Origin: an uncultured Gammaproteobacteria bacterium
Lineage (GTDB): Bacteria; Pseudomonadota; Gammaproteobacteria; UBA4575
NCBI GenBank assembly: GCA_938074525.1
Contig: CALJEX010000034.1
Span: forward strand, 1-34,763
Reading direction: 5' to 3'
DNA: 34,763 nucleotides
Shown: positions 25,518 through 34,231 of the stretch, one piece after another
Layout: each line of letters opens with the position of its first letter
Numbering within the stretch: position 1 is the stretch's first letter
Notes under the pieces: model-generated
Databases searched by the model: none
Seen by the model: only the letters and a program-made list of their open reading frames with translations
Told to the model about the DNA's origin: nothing
Position numbers and translations under genes: made by a program

Positions 25518-26171
25518 TTACGGAGACAGCCTTTCAATAGTCCAGTCTCCGTTAGCCTCTCTGCTATATTTTAGCCGGTCATGTAGTCGATTTGGTCTAC
25601 CCTGCCAGAATTCAATGGCAGCAGGCACCACACGATAGCCCCCCCAAAAACCAGGCCTAGGAATCACTACTAAGTCTTTATACTGCTGCTCTACTGCCTC
25701 GACTTGCTCACGTAGCTCTTTATAAGTGTCCATAACAGAGCTTTGCTTTGAGGCTATGGCTCCAATCTGACTGCCTCGAGGACGAGATTGGAAATAACCA
25801 TCACTTTCTTCATCGCTCACTTTCTCCACTTTTCCCTCGATACGCACTTGCCGCTCTAGCGAACCCCACCAGAAACACAAAGCAACCTCAGAACAACTAT
25901 CCATATCCTGTGCTTTGCGACTGTCGTAATTGGTATAAAAAACAAACCCACGCTCATCAACACTTTTAAGCAACACCATGCGTGATGACAAGCCATCTTG
26001 TTGAGAATAAGTGGCCAGATTCATTGCTGTCGGTTCAGGCATGTCAGTATTAATCGCTTGATCCAACCATTGTTTAAATTGTTCCATTGGATTTTTATCA
26101 AGCTCTGACATAATTAACTTCCCTACTTTATAATCTTTTCTTTGTTCTGAAATGTTATCTTTATTATTCAC
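25518..26171 (-). CDS. pdxH: Pyridoxamine 5'-phosphate oxidase
   Basis: PdxH is the FMN enzyme that makes pyridoxal 5'-phosphate from pyridoxine or pyridoxamine phosphate. Seen are the RKDYKVGKL N-terminus, SSRMVLLKSVDERGFVFYTN, SRKAQD, LERQVRIEGKVEK, the SRPRGSQIGAIASKQSS block, and the C-terminal GFWGGYRV, EFWQGRPNRLHDR signature. I choose GTG 26171 (217 residues, close to the E. coli length) with GAGAA just upstream, rather than TTG 26183. It diverges from the DUF2835 gene across 20 bases. Confidence 0.95.
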   Translation of the reverse strand: MNNKDNISEQRKDYKVGKLIMSELDKNPMEQFKQWLDQAINTDMPEPTAMNLATYSQQDGLSSRMVLLKSVDERGFVFYTNYDSRKAQDMDSCSEVALCFWWGSLERQVRIEGKVEKVSDEESDGYFQSRPRGSQIGAIASKQSSVMDTYKELREQVEAVEQQYKDLVVIPRPGFWGGYRVVPAAIEFWQGRPNRLHDRLKYSREANGDWTIERLSP

Positions 26172-26191
26172 AAGTTTTCTCAAGCTAACGC

Positions 26192-26413
26192 ATGGGCTCT
26201 ATAACAGTTACTTTAGCAATTAACACACAAGAATTTGCGCGACTATATCGAGGTCAAGCACGTGAGGTTATTTGCACTGCAAAAGATGGACGCACAGTTC
26301 AGTTTCCTGCCAATGTACTCAGACAATTCCTAACCCACAACGGAATATATGGCGAGTTCGAAATATTTTTTCCCAACGACAATCGATTCTCTAAAATTGA
26401 AAAACTAAAGTAA
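26192..26413 (+). CDS. DUF2835 family protein
   Basis: A 73-residue protein with the DUF2835 pattern: an EFARLYRGQAREV start, then DGRTVQFPANVLRQFLTHNGIYGEFEIFF, and a terminal basic stretch. The family is found in gammaproteobacteria and has no established function. No signal peptide. It is a single gene between divergent pdxH and the convergent DCC-family gene. Confidence 0.85.
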   Translation: MGSITVTLAINTQEFARLYRGQAREVICTAKDGRTVQFPANVLRQFLTHNGIYGEFEIFFPNDNRFSKIEKLK

Positions 26414-26448
26414 TCAAGGAACTGCCCTGTTCTTTGCACTAAAGACTA

Positions 26449-26820
26449 TCACTTATTGATGTTACACACCTGGTTTTTCTTATATCGCCAATCAGCAAAG
26501 CGCTTGTAGAAAAAATCCAATAAAGTAATCAGCTTGAATTTAGTCACAATAAAACCAAGCACTCTGTAATACTTCAACGAATTCCAAATCAGAGCAAAGG
26601 CGGCTGCGCCCGTGACAATAGTTCCATCACTATGCACCGCATGAATCCGCCTTAACAGGGTTTCCTTGCTGAACCCATAATGCTGAATATCATCCCATGA
26701 CGAATTGATACCCAGCCAATTAATATCATGCAGGGTCTTTAGTTTTTTATAGTGTTCGATTTCAGCATCACACAATGGGCATGCATCATCATAAAATACT
26801 ATATGCGGATTGGCACTCAA
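26449..26820 (-). CDS. DCC-family (DUF393) thiol-disulfide oxidoreductase-like protein
   Basis: A 123-residue member of the DCC family, named for the D-x-x-C-x-x-C start seen here as DDACPLCDAEI (Cys14 and Cys17). Further family points are the HAVHSDGTIVTGAAAFALIW block and the C-terminal FYKRFADWRYK. A thioredoxin-like redox role is presumed from the motif; a substrate is not known. It lies 17 bases downstream of the histidine kinase gene on the same strand, so it may be co-transcribed with the two-component genes. Confidence 0.88.
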   Translation of the reverse strand: MSANPHIVFYDDACPLCDAEIEHYKKLKTLHDINWLGINSSWDDIQHYGFSKETLLRRIHAVHSDGTIVTGAAAFALIWNSLKYYRVLGFIVTKFKLITLLDFFYKRFADWRYKKNQVCNINK

Positions 26821-26837
26821 TTGATATTCCCTTAACT

Positions 26838-27848
26838 TTATAAATTCAGCGTAACGCGTAAGCCAGAATTTCTCTCTACTAGTTGAATACTCGCGTTATG
26901 CAATTTCAATACAGCATTAACTAAACTCAAGCCCAAGCCAGCGCCCTGCTGTGACTGTTGGCTAGGGTCGCGATAAAATCGCTCAAATACTTTATGCTTA
27001 TATTTTAAGGGTATTCCCGGGCCATTGTCATCAATATGTACTTTACATCCGTGTTCGTGTCGCACCATTTCAATGTGAATTTCACCGCCTTCAGGAGTGA
27101 ACTTAATTGCATTATCTAATAGATTAGCGACCACCTGAAACATCAGGTCTCTATCTCCAGTGTAAGAGGCATTAATAGTTTTGGTAGTGATGTGCTGATT
27201 TTTCTCATGAGCAAGTGGATCGTACAAACCCACCGCATCTTCAATCAATTTCTGCAAATCAAATGCAACAAATTTAAGTGTTTGCCTACCTGATTCAATA
27301 CTAGAAAGACTCAGCAAGGAATTAAATGTTTTAAGCAAACCATCCACCTCTGTCACAAGCTGCTCATCCTTTTGAGCATCCAACTTATTCCTTAAGCGAG
27401 CTAAAGGTGTACGCAGATCATGCGCGATAGTCTCGGTAATATGTTGCACCCCAGACATCAGCTTTTCTATTTTGTCTAACATATTATTCAGTACTTGCGA
27501 CAAGAAACTCAGATCATCCCAACGCGAATCTACTTTTAAGCGCTTAGTTAAATCTCCTGTTGACATAATTTCATCTGCGGTATCAGCAATACGATTAATG
27601 CGCGTGACAACAAAAATACTAATAAGATAACCAGCAATGACCAGCAGCAGTAATGGCAATACACCTGCGACGACCAACATCACTACAATACCCTTTGAAT
27701 CCGAGCTATCGGGTTGCGAATAAAAATATAATGCGGCACTTAAACATACCGTTGAAAATAACAACAACAGCAAAAAAAGATTAGCCGCCTTAAAGCTAGA
27801 GCTTTTCTTATATTCTCTAGCAATCTTCAATGATATATCCTGAACCAC
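26838..27848 (-). CDS. Sensor histidine kinase with minimal periplasmic loop
   Basis: A 336-residue inner-membrane kinase. Transmembrane helices span about residues 22-43 and 54-81, separated by only about ten residues, so there is almost no external sensing domain. A HAMP domain follows, then the H-box with His143 in TIAHDLRTPLARL, the N-box NLLDNAIKF, and the G-boxes DNGPGIP and GAGLGLSLV. All catalytic motifs are intact. The gene overlaps the end of the response regulator gene. GTG 27848 gives the longest form; TTG 27830, with AGGA 7 bases upstream, is an alternative. The layout resembles kinases that sense the membrane or an accessory protein. Confidence 0.92.
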   Translation of the reverse strand: MVQDISLKIAREYKKSSSFKAANLFLLLLLFSTVCLSAALYFYSQPDSSDSKGIVVMLVVAGVLPLLLLVIAGYLISIFVVTRINRIADTADEIMSTGDLTKRLKVDSRWDDLSFLSQVLNNMLDKIEKLMSGVQHITETIAHDLRTPLARLRNKLDAQKDEQLVTEVDGLLKTFNSLLSLSSIESGRQTLKFVAFDLQKLIEDAVGLYDPLAHEKNQHITTKTINASYTGDRDLMFQVVANLLDNAIKFTPEGGEIHIEMVRHEHGCKVHIDDNGPGIPLKYKHKVFERFYRDPSQQSQQGAGLGLSLVNAVLKLHNASIQLVERNSGLRVTLNL

Positions 27849-28494
27849 GTTTAGTTTTAATTAAGTACTGCGGATCATCTTTATCAATTTTTTGCCTAAG
27901 TCGACTGACATGAACATCAATCACATTAGTTTGCGGGTCAAAATGATAATCCCAAACATATTCCAGCAACATAGTACGAGTAACTACTTGGCCCTTATTA
28001 CGCAGCAAGTATTCCAATAATCTAAATTCAGTGGCTTGCAAGGGAATTTCTTTGCTGCCTCGACATGCTTCTCGTTTAAGTAAATTTAACTCCACATCAC
28101 GCGCATGAAGCACTGTTTCGGATTCGGTTGTGTGTTGATTCCTACGATATAATGCCTCTATTCGCGCACTCAGTTCTGAAAATGCGAATGGTTTAACCAG
28201 ATAATCATCCCCACCTGATCGCAGACCTTTCACTCGATCATCGACTTCTCCTAGAGCACTAAAAATAAGTATCGGCGTTAAGTTACCAGCACCACGCAAT
28301 GTCTTTGTAATCGTCAAGCCGTCAACCTCCGGCAACATACGATCAATCAACATCACATCATACTGCTCCGTGGTGGCCAAAAATAATCCATCTTTACCAT
28401 TCACTGATACATCAACAACGTGTCCATCTTCCGTCAGACCTTTTTGCAGGTAGTCCAATAGCTCTTGGTCATCTTCGATACATAATATACGCAT
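27817..28494 (-). CDS. OmpR-family response regulator
   Basis: A 225-residue regulator. The receiver domain has the acidic pocket IEDD, phospho-acceptor Asp51 in IDRMLPEVDG, and Lys101 in DDYLVKPF. The C-terminal winged helix contains LLEYLLRNKGQVVTR, NVIDVHVSRLRQKI and KRGSGYII. It is the first gene of the two-component operon and diverges from the lipid operon across 171 bases, making that operon the obvious candidate target. A TGCTATAAA extended -10-like site on the minus strand at 28508-28516 is too close to the ATG to be a convincing promoter. Confidence 0.94.
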   Translation of the reverse strand: MRILCIEDDQELLDYLQKGLTEDGHVVDVSVNGKDGLFLATTEQYDVMLIDRMLPEVDGLTITKTLRGAGNLTPILIFSALGEVDDRVKGLRSGGDDYLVKPFAFSELSARIEALYRRNQHTTESETVLHARDVELNLLKREACRGSKEIPLQATEFRLLEYLLRNKGQVVTRTMLLEYVWDYHFDPQTNVIDVHVSRLRQKIDKDDPQYLIKTKRGSGYIIEDC

Positions 28495-28573
28495 AATAGT
28501 TAATCAGTTTATAGCAAGCTCATAGTTTATTCGATATTACTCATACTAATTAATACTCCTATAACCCTATATC

Positions 28574-28605
28574 AACACAACATTAAATATATTTAATGTT
28601 GTGTT
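28574..28605. promoter_or_regulatory. Perfect 32-bp palindrome, candidate operator
   Basis: The left half AACACAACATTAAATA (28574-28589) is followed directly by its exact reverse complement (28590-28605), with no loop. It sits in the spacer between the response regulator gene and the lipid operon, 61 bases before the latter. No U-run follows on either side, so an operator is more likely than a terminator. Confidence 0.7.
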
Positions 28606-28665
28606 CACACGCTATTTAACTTCGCCATGACAGTATATTCGCAGATTCACATATAGTGACTAGAA

Positions 28666-29220
28666 ATGAAAAAATTCAGTTTATTGTTATTAGCTTGCCT
28701 AGTTAGCTATACCAGCAATGGTATTGCTGAGACAGCAGCAGCCAACGTGCTACCTAAAATAATTTCAAATAAATGGAATGTAGTTGAAAAAGTAGGCGAC
28801 ACCAGATTCAAAAAATTTGGGCTGCATATTTACGATGCTTCGCTCTGGTCACTCAAAGACAATAAATCTCCAGGAAATTCAACTAGCGCGACCGTTTTGT
28901 CGATTGTTTACGCACGCAACATTAAAGCGCATCGACTACTGTCCAGTACACATAAAGAATGGAAACAACTCGGATTTGCACAACAGCACCCATTAGATGC
29001 ATGGTTAGATTCATTAGAAAAAATGTGGCCCGATATCAGCAAAGGCGATTTTTTGGTTTTTGTTAATAACGACGATGGTAGCAACGCATTTTATACTGAC
29101 ACCGAAATTCTTGGCAGCATTAATGACTCGGCATTTGGTCCAGCATTCTTAGATATTTGGCTTAGCAGCAATGCCACTTATCAAAAACACAGAAAGGAGT
29201 TACTCGGTGAAAGCAATTAA
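28666..29220 (+). CDS. Chalcone-isomerase-like periplasmic protein
   Basis: A 184-residue secreted protein: the signal peptide is MKKFSLLLLACLVSYTSNGIA with cleavage near AET. The mature part shows the chalcone-isomerase-like pattern of this bacterial subgroup: KVGDTRFKKFGLHIYDASLW, then LSIVYARNIKAHRL, and FGPAFLDIWLSSNA near the end. True chalcone isomerase activity is not expected; a fatty-acid or lipid-binding fold is more likely for bacterial members. It is the first gene of the operon and overlaps the next gene by 14 bases. Confidence 0.8.
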   Translation: MKKFSLLLLACLVSYTSNGIAETAAANVLPKIISNKWNVVEKVGDTRFKKFGLHIYDASLWSLKDNKSPGNSTSATVLSIVYARNIKAHRLLSSTHKEWKQLGFAQQHPLDAWLDSLEKMWPDISKGDFLVFVNNDDGSNAFYTDTEILGSINDSAFGPAFLDIWLSSNATYQKHRKELLGESN

Positions 29221-29755
29221 CTTACGGCTAATTTTACTAGCCGTAGCCCTAAGCTTCTCGTTATCAGCCTGCAGTACATCATTGAAGGAATATGAGAACA
29301 CTGGGCCAGAATTTGATTTACAACAATTCTTTACAGGGGAATTAAAAGGCTGGGGCTTAGTTAAAGACTGGCAAGGCAAAGTCACTCAGCGATTTAGCGT
29401 AGACCTTAATGGTCAGTGGCAACAAAACAAAGGCACTCTTTATGAACTATTCACCTACTCTGACGGTAGAACTCAAGAACGCATCTGGGAATTAGAAAAA
29501 CTCGCCAACGGCAGCAGTATCGGTCGAGCGAATGACGTCATCGGAGATGCAAAAGGTCAGCAAGTTGGCTTTGCATTCAATTGGTCTTACCAGCTGTTAA
29601 TAGATACAAAAGACGGCCCAATAGAAGTTGGCCTGAATGACTGGATTTACCAAATAGACAACGATGCGGTTGTTAGCGAAGCGCAAATCAAAAAATTCGG
29701 ATTCAATGTGGGAGAAGTTTTAGTGTTTATCGTTAAACAGGATCAACAAATATGA
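29207..29755 (+). CDS. DUF3833 lipoprotein
   Basis: I choose GTG 29207 (182 residues) because AAGGAGT (29194-29200) precedes it by 6 bases. The first residues then form a lipoprotein signal peptide ending in the lipobox LSAC (FSLSACST). An upstream ATG at 29171 lies deep in the previous gene. The DUF3833 body shows FFTGELKGWGLVKDWQGKV, FTYSDGRTQERIWEL and LNDWIYQIDND. The family is of lipocalin-like appearance and unknown function, typically encoded beside the same lipid genes as here. Confidence 0.87.
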   Translation: MKAINLRLILLAVALSFSLSACSTSLKEYENTGPEFDLQQFFTGELKGWGLVKDWQGKVTQRFSVDLNGQWQQNKGTLYELFTYSDGRTQERIWELEKLANGSSIGRANDVIGDAKGQQVGFAFNWSYQLLIDTKDGPIEVGLNDWIYQIDNDAVVSEAQIKKFGFNVGEVLVFIVKQDQQI

Positions 29756-30180
29756 ATGACGCACTTATCACAAATTTCGTCGACAACATGAACTCACTAT
29801 CAAATGGCAATATTAGTGAGGTATTAGAAAAAGTCTATACCAATGAAATTGAGTTCATCGACCCGGTTAAAGGCATTCATGGCTTAGATGATCTTACAAA
29901 CTACTTCGCAGGCTTATACAAAAGCGTTGATCACTGTCACTTCACCATAAGCAACTACGTTCCACATGGTAGCCAACATTCTATCGAATGGGAGATGAAG
30001 TTGAAGCATCAAAAATTAGCAAAAAACAAAGAAATCACCTTAGAAGGCGCTTCGTTTATACGCTTTGAAGATGACAAAGTCTGCTATCACCGAGACTATT
30101 ATGATCTTGGTGCATTGATATACGAAAGAATACCTATCTTAGGTTCAGCAGTAAGAAAGGTGCGCAATGCTTTCCAATAA
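29752..30180 (+). CDS. NTF2/SnoaL-like protein
   Basis: A 142-residue cytosolic protein with the NTF2-like layout: an N-terminal helix, IEFIDPVKGIHGLDDLTNYF, then beta strands and a late FIRFEDDKVCYHRDYYDLG. The pocket of such proteins can bind or isomerise small hydrophobic molecules. Its ATG overlaps the stop of the previous gene (ATGA) and its end overlaps the SDR gene by 14 bases, so it is a core operon member. The substrate is unknown. Confidence 0.82.
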   Translation: MNDALITNFVDNMNSLSNGNISEVLEKVYTNEIEFIDPVKGIHGLDDLTNYFAGLYKSVDHCHFTISNYVPHGSQHSIEWEMKLKHQKLAKNKEITLEGASFIRFEDDKVCYHRDYYDLGALIYERIPILGSAVRKVRNAFQ

Positions 30181-30952
30181 AGTCATCAATTATTTCGACG
30201 ACAAGGTGATTTGGATTACTGGCGCTTCATCCGGTATTGGCCGTGCACTCACTATTAGTTTATCCAGCATAGATTGCGATATTTATATCTCATCACGCTC
30301 ACAAGACAAGTTACAGGAAACAAAATCATTATGTGAAAATCAAAGCAATATTCACATCTTAGATGGCGACTTAACCGACAAGGCATGCAATCAATCTATT
30401 AGCGACAGCATTAAAAATAAAAGCGGGCATTTAGATATTGCAATTTTAAATGCAGGCACATGTGAATATGTAGATATCGATCAATTCGACAGCGCACTTT
30501 TCCAGCGTTTAATCAATAGCAACTATATGAGCATCATTTACGGCATTGAAGCCACACTGCCTTTGCTCAAACAATCCAATCATGCACATTTAGTTGGCAT
30601 GAGCAGCACTGCTGCTTATTTAGGTCTACCTCGCTCAGAAGCCTACGGTGCGAGCAAAGCGGCAATACTCAATTTATTTAGAGCATTAAAAGTCAGCATG
30701 GCTCCTTACAACATTGAAGTATCAACAATATGCCCAGGATTCGTTAAAACAGAACTAACCGATAAAAACGATTTCCCTATGCCTTGTTTAATCAGTTCTC
30801 AGCAAGCCTCTGAAGAAATTCTAAAAGGCATTGCCAATAAAAAACACGAGATTCATTTCCCTAAAAGATTTAGCTACGCATTAAAGGCTATCTCATTATT
30901 ACCGGATTTCATTCAATTCCGACTATTAAGCAAAATGGTACAGAAATCATGA
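30167..30952 (+). CDS. Short-chain dehydrogenase/reductase
   Basis: A classical SDR of 261 residues. The cofactor loop TGASSGIG is at residues 18-25, LNAG at about 94-97, the catalytic Ser near 146 in VGMSSTAA, Tyr160 and Lys164 in YGASK, and CPGFVKTEL after the active site. NADPH or NADH preference is not clear; an SSRS segment after the second strand is compatible with NADP. It probably reduces or oxidises a lipid-derived carbonyl or hydroxyl group. AAAGGTG lies just before its ATG, and its stop overlaps the next start (ATGA). Confidence 0.92.
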   Translation: MLSNKVINYFDDKVIWITGASSGIGRALTISLSSIDCDIYISSRSQDKLQETKSLCENQSNIHILDGDLTDKACNQSISDSIKNKSGHLDIAILNAGTCEYVDIDQFDSALFQRLINSNYMSIIYGIEATLPLLKQSNHAHLVGMSSTAAYLGLPRSEAYGASKAAILNLFRALKVSMAPYNIEVSTICPGFVKTELTDKNDFPMPCLISSQQASEEILKGIANKKHEIHFPKRFSYALKAISLLPDFIQFRLLSKMVQKS

Positions 30953-32235
30953 AAATAGCCATCATAGGTTCAGGCATCTCTGGCTTAACGATAGCGCATC
31001 ATTTGCACCGCGAACATGATATCCGCGTGTTTGAAAAAAACTCATATGCGGGCGGCCACTCAAATACAATTGATGTTAAGGAAGACGACCGAAGCATTGC
31101 CATTGATACTGGTTTCATCGTGCTGAATGACTGGACTTATCCTAATTTTGAAGCGTTATTAAAATCATTAAACGTTGAAGTTGAAAATTCTGAAATGAGT
31201 TTTTCAGCCAAATGTGAACATAGTAAATTTGAATGGTGCGGAAAAGGCATTCAGGGTCTCGCCTTAAATAAGAATAACTGGTATCACGCTAAATCTTACC
31301 AAATATTATTTGATTTTTTACGCTTTAACAAACTAGCCAAAAAACTGATCGTTCAAAATCAATCTGATCTGACATTAGGAGAATTTCTACATCAGAACAA
31401 CTTCAGCCAAGTATTTTTAAAATATTATATTTTACCCATGGGTGCAGCGATATGGTCTTCCTCAACTGAGGATATCTATCATTATCCAGCTCATAGCTTC
31501 TTGGCTTTTTTCAACAACCATGGATTACTTAATATAAAAAACAGACCCCAATGGAAAACAGTGGTTGGTGGCTCTAGGCAATATGTGAATAAACTAATTC
31601 AACCATTCCGCGAAAAAATAGCATTGGAATCGACCATTACACATATTGAACGCAGAAATGAAAAAATCATCATTCACAATCAGAACATGCCCTCAGAAGC
31701 ATTTGATCATTTGGTCTTTGCTTGTCACAGCGATCAAGCACTAGCGTTACTTACACACCCTTCTAGCGCTGAAAAACAAACTTTAGAAAAAATCAGATAT
31801 CAGTACAACGAAGCTGTATTACATACTGATGATTCTCTCATGCCGAGCAACAAGCAGGCGTGGTCTTCTTGGAACTACCTGCTACCAAAACAACAAAGTT
31901 CCAACGCCAAGGTCACTTACTACATGAATCGATTGCAACCTCTGCAAACAAAAAAAGATTACTTTGTTACTTTGAATTTAACCGATCGAATCAACCCTGA
32001 AAAAATTATTAGGAAGATCGGCTATCAACACCCCGTATTTGACAAGCCCGCAATAGAAGCACAAAAAAATTTAAAGCGACTCAACGGCAAGCATAACACT
32101 TGGTTCTGCGGTGCTTATTGGAGAAATGGCTTTCATGAAGATGGTGTGTGGAGCGCACTAACCACCCTTGAACAATTCAACCAAGAGGCTAGCAAAGCTG
32201 ATGACAAACAGTTGTATTTACAAAGGGCAAGTTAA
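30949..32235 (+). CDS. FAD-dependent amine-oxidase-like flavoprotein
   Basis: A 428-residue flavoprotein. The dinucleotide-binding fold opens the protein (IIGSGISGLTIAHHL), followed by EKNSYAGGHSNTI and the DTGFIVLN block. The family-specific middle reads YILPMGAAIWSSS, and WKTVVGGSRQYV; the end has WFCGAYWRNGFHEDG with the FAD-contacting glycines. Proteins of this type encoded with CFA-synthase-like methyltransferases are linked to oxidation of methylated or cyclopropane fatty acids and to furan fatty acid formation. I recall this link but did not verify orthology. It overlaps DUF1365 downstream by 35 bases. Confidence 0.9.
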   Translation: MKIAIIGSGISGLTIAHHLHREHDIRVFEKNSYAGGHSNTIDVKEDDRSIAIDTGFIVLNDWTYPNFEALLKSLNVEVENSEMSFSAKCEHSKFEWCGKGIQGLALNKNNWYHAKSYQILFDFLRFNKLAKKLIVQNQSDLTLGEFLHQNNFSQVFLKYYILPMGAAIWSSSTEDIYHYPAHSFLAFFNNHGLLNIKNRPQWKTVVGGSRQYVNKLIQPFREKIALESTITHIERRNEKIIIHNQNMPSEAFDHLVFACHSDQALALLTHPSSAEKQTLEKIRYQYNEAVLHTDDSLMPSNKQAWSSWNYLLPKQQSSNAKVTYYMNRLQPLQTKKDYFVTLNLTDRINPEKIIRKIGYQHPVFDKPAIEAQKNLKRLNGKHNTWFCGAYWRNGFHEDGVWSALTTLEQFNQEASKADDKQLYLQRAS

Positions 32236-32950
32236 TCATCGCCGCTTTGAGCCACACGCTCATAGTTTTACATATTCATTGTTTATGATGTATGTGGATC
32301 TGGATGAGCTGCCTATTCTATTTAACAAACATTTTGCCCTGTCACACAACAAGCCTGGCCTAGCTGCTTTTTATAGAAAAGATCACCACGGCAACGAATC
32401 AACATCATTAGCAGATTCAATTCGAATGCTAGTCAAGCAAAGGACCGGAGACACCATAGAAGGTTCGATTCGCTTACTCACACACTTTAGATATTTTGGG
32501 TATGTGTTTAACCCAATCAGTTTATATTTTTGTTATGACAAAAAAAATGTGGGCGTCACTCACGTTGTCGCCGAAGTAACTAATACGCCCTGGAAACAGC
32601 AACATTGCTATGTCTTACCTGGCCACACTGATGGAAACATTTTTACCACATCCGAACACCACAAAGACTTTCATGTATCACCCTTCATGAATATGGATAT
32701 GAATTATCGATGGCATATTCAAATACCTCAAGAAAGCCTTAACGTAAGAATAGAAAATATAAAAGATCAATCAAAGCTGTTTGACGCATCAATTAATCTT
32801 AAAAAATTAGAGCTGACATCAAACAATCTAACAAAAACTTTATTGAATTTCCCTTTAATGACCATGAAAGTTGTTAGCGCAATCCACTTTCAAGCGCTCA
32901 AGCTCTGGCTTAAAGGGGTTAAGTATGTACCTCACCCAAAAAATAATTAG
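32201..32950 (+). CDS. DUF1365 family protein
   Basis: From ATG 32201 the protein has 249 residues and the normal family start: SCIYKGQVNHRRFEPHAHSF, then SLFMMYVDLDELP. An upstream start at 32168 is inside the previous gene and gives an atypical tail. Further family blocks are THFRYFGYVFNPISLYFCYD, EVTNTPWKQQHCYVL, and a late MTMKVVSAIHFQALKLWLKG. DUF1365 proteins nearly always neighbour the flavoprotein and CFA-like genes. Their reaction is not settled. Confidence 0.92.
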   Translation: MTNSCIYKGQVNHRRFEPHAHSFTYSLFMMYVDLDELPILFNKHFALSHNKPGLAAFYRKDHHGNESTSLADSIRMLVKQRTGDTIEGSIRLLTHFRYFGYVFNPISLYFCYDKKNVGVTHVVAEVTNTPWKQQHCYVLPGHTDGNIFTTSEHHKDFHVSPFMNMDMNYRWHIQIPQESLNVRIENIKDQSKLFDASINLKKLELTSNNLTKTLLNFPLMTMKVVSAIHFQALKLWLKGVKYVPHPKNN

Positions 32951-32958
32951 GTAGAACA

Positions 32959-34227
32959 ATGTCTATTATTCCAAATCAAAATAAAAACATACAAGAGAAC
33001 TATCAGGGTAACTGGCTTGATTATATTGCCATGTCCACATTACTGAAGAAGCTAGACAATATTAAAACTGGCCTATTACAAGTCTATGCCAACGGCATGC
33101 TTTACGAATTCGGCAACACTGATGCAAAAAGCGACATTCATGCCGTGATTCGCGTACAAGACATGAGAGCATTTAGAGCCATCATCACTGGCGGCGAACC
33201 TGCTGCAGGGAAGACTTATATTGATGGCTGGTGGACATCAGATGACCTAATTGAAGTGTTACGTATATTTACAGTTAATAGAAATGCATTATTTGGATTC
33301 AAGCATGGCGTTGCATCATTAGCAAAAACTATAAATCGTTTCTCAAACAACATTCTTAGAAACACACTAAAAGGCTCAAAGCGAAATATTAAAGCCCATT
33401 ATGATATAGGCAATGAATTATACGAGCTGTTCCTTGATGAAAACATGATGTATTCCTCTGCTTACTTCCGTCACGAAGATGAAGATCTAGCCAGCGCATC
33501 CGAGTACAAACTTAAACTCATCTGCGAAAAATTAGACTTACAACCTTCTGACAAGGTCATTGAAATTGGCACAGGTTGGGGAGGATTCGCTATATACGCA
33601 GCTCAAAATTATGGCTGTCACGTGACGACAACTACTATTTCAGACCAACAATTTGAACATGCAAAAGCTAAGGTACAAGCATTACATTTAACTGAACGCA
33701 TTAATGTGATCAAACAAGATTACCGCGCCCTATCTGGCACTTATGACAAATTAGTTTCTATTGAAATGATTGAGTCCGTCGGCCATCAATACATGGATGG
33801 TTATTTCAGTATATGCAACAAATTACTCAAGCCTTCAGGCGCAATGTTAATTCAATCCATTACTATGTCAGATTATCTGTTTAAAAATTACATCAACTCA
33901 ACAGATTTTATTAGAAAATACGTATTCCCTGGAGGCTGCTTAACCAGCATGACTTCCATGATGTCATCGGTAACCAAGCACACAGATCTGACTCTTTATC
34001 ATAGCGAAAGCTTTGCTTCTAGCTATGCGAAAACGCTTAAAATATGGCATCAAAATTTTTACAAAAACAAAGATAAAGTCATTGAGCTTGGTTATTCGAC
34101 GACGTTTATAAGACTTTGGGAATATTACATGAAGTATTGCCAAGCAGGATTTGAAAATAGAGTGATAGATGTTCATCACCTAGTGTTAAAGAAGCCTGAT
34201 AATCGCTTTAATCATCTATCGGCTTAA
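32959..34227 (+). CDS. Cyclopropane-fatty-acid-synthase-like methyltransferase
   Basis: A 422-residue SAM methyltransferase of the CFA synthase family, which acts on double bonds of membrane phospholipid acyl chains. Seen are the N-terminal lipid-binding part with GGEPAAGKTYIDGWWTSDDL, AHYDIGNELYELFLD, the SAM loop EIGTGWGGFA, ITTTISDQQFEHA-like sequence, and SIEMIESVGHQY with the catalytic region FIRKYVFPGG. It may form cyclopropane rings or methyl-branched acyl chains as in furan fatty acid synthesis; sequence alone does not decide. AGGTAG lies before the ATG, 8 bases after DUF1365 ends. Confidence 0.93.
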   Translation: MSIIPNQNKNIQENYQGNWLDYIAMSTLLKKLDNIKTGLLQVYANGMLYEFGNTDAKSDIHAVIRVQDMRAFRAIITGGEPAAGKTYIDGWWTSDDLIEVLRIFTVNRNALFGFKHGVASLAKTINRFSNNILRNTLKGSKRNIKAHYDIGNELYELFLDENMMYSSAYFRHEDEDLASASEYKLKLICEKLDLQPSDKVIEIGTGWGGFAIYAAQNYGCHVTTTTISDQQFEHAKAKVQALHLTERINVIKQDYRALSGTYDKLVSIEMIESVGHQYMDGYFSICNKLLKPSGAMLIQSITMSDYLFKNYINSTDFIRKYVFPGGCLTSMTSMMSSVTKHTDLTLYHSESFASSYAKTLKIWHQNFYKNKDKVIELGYSTTFIRLWEYYMKYCQAGFENRVIDVHHLVLKKPDNRFNHLSA

Positions 34228-34231
34228 TATA

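Noticed and set aside
33964..34179. 71-codon frame opposite the CFA-like gene
   Set aside because: Antisense shadow without motifs.
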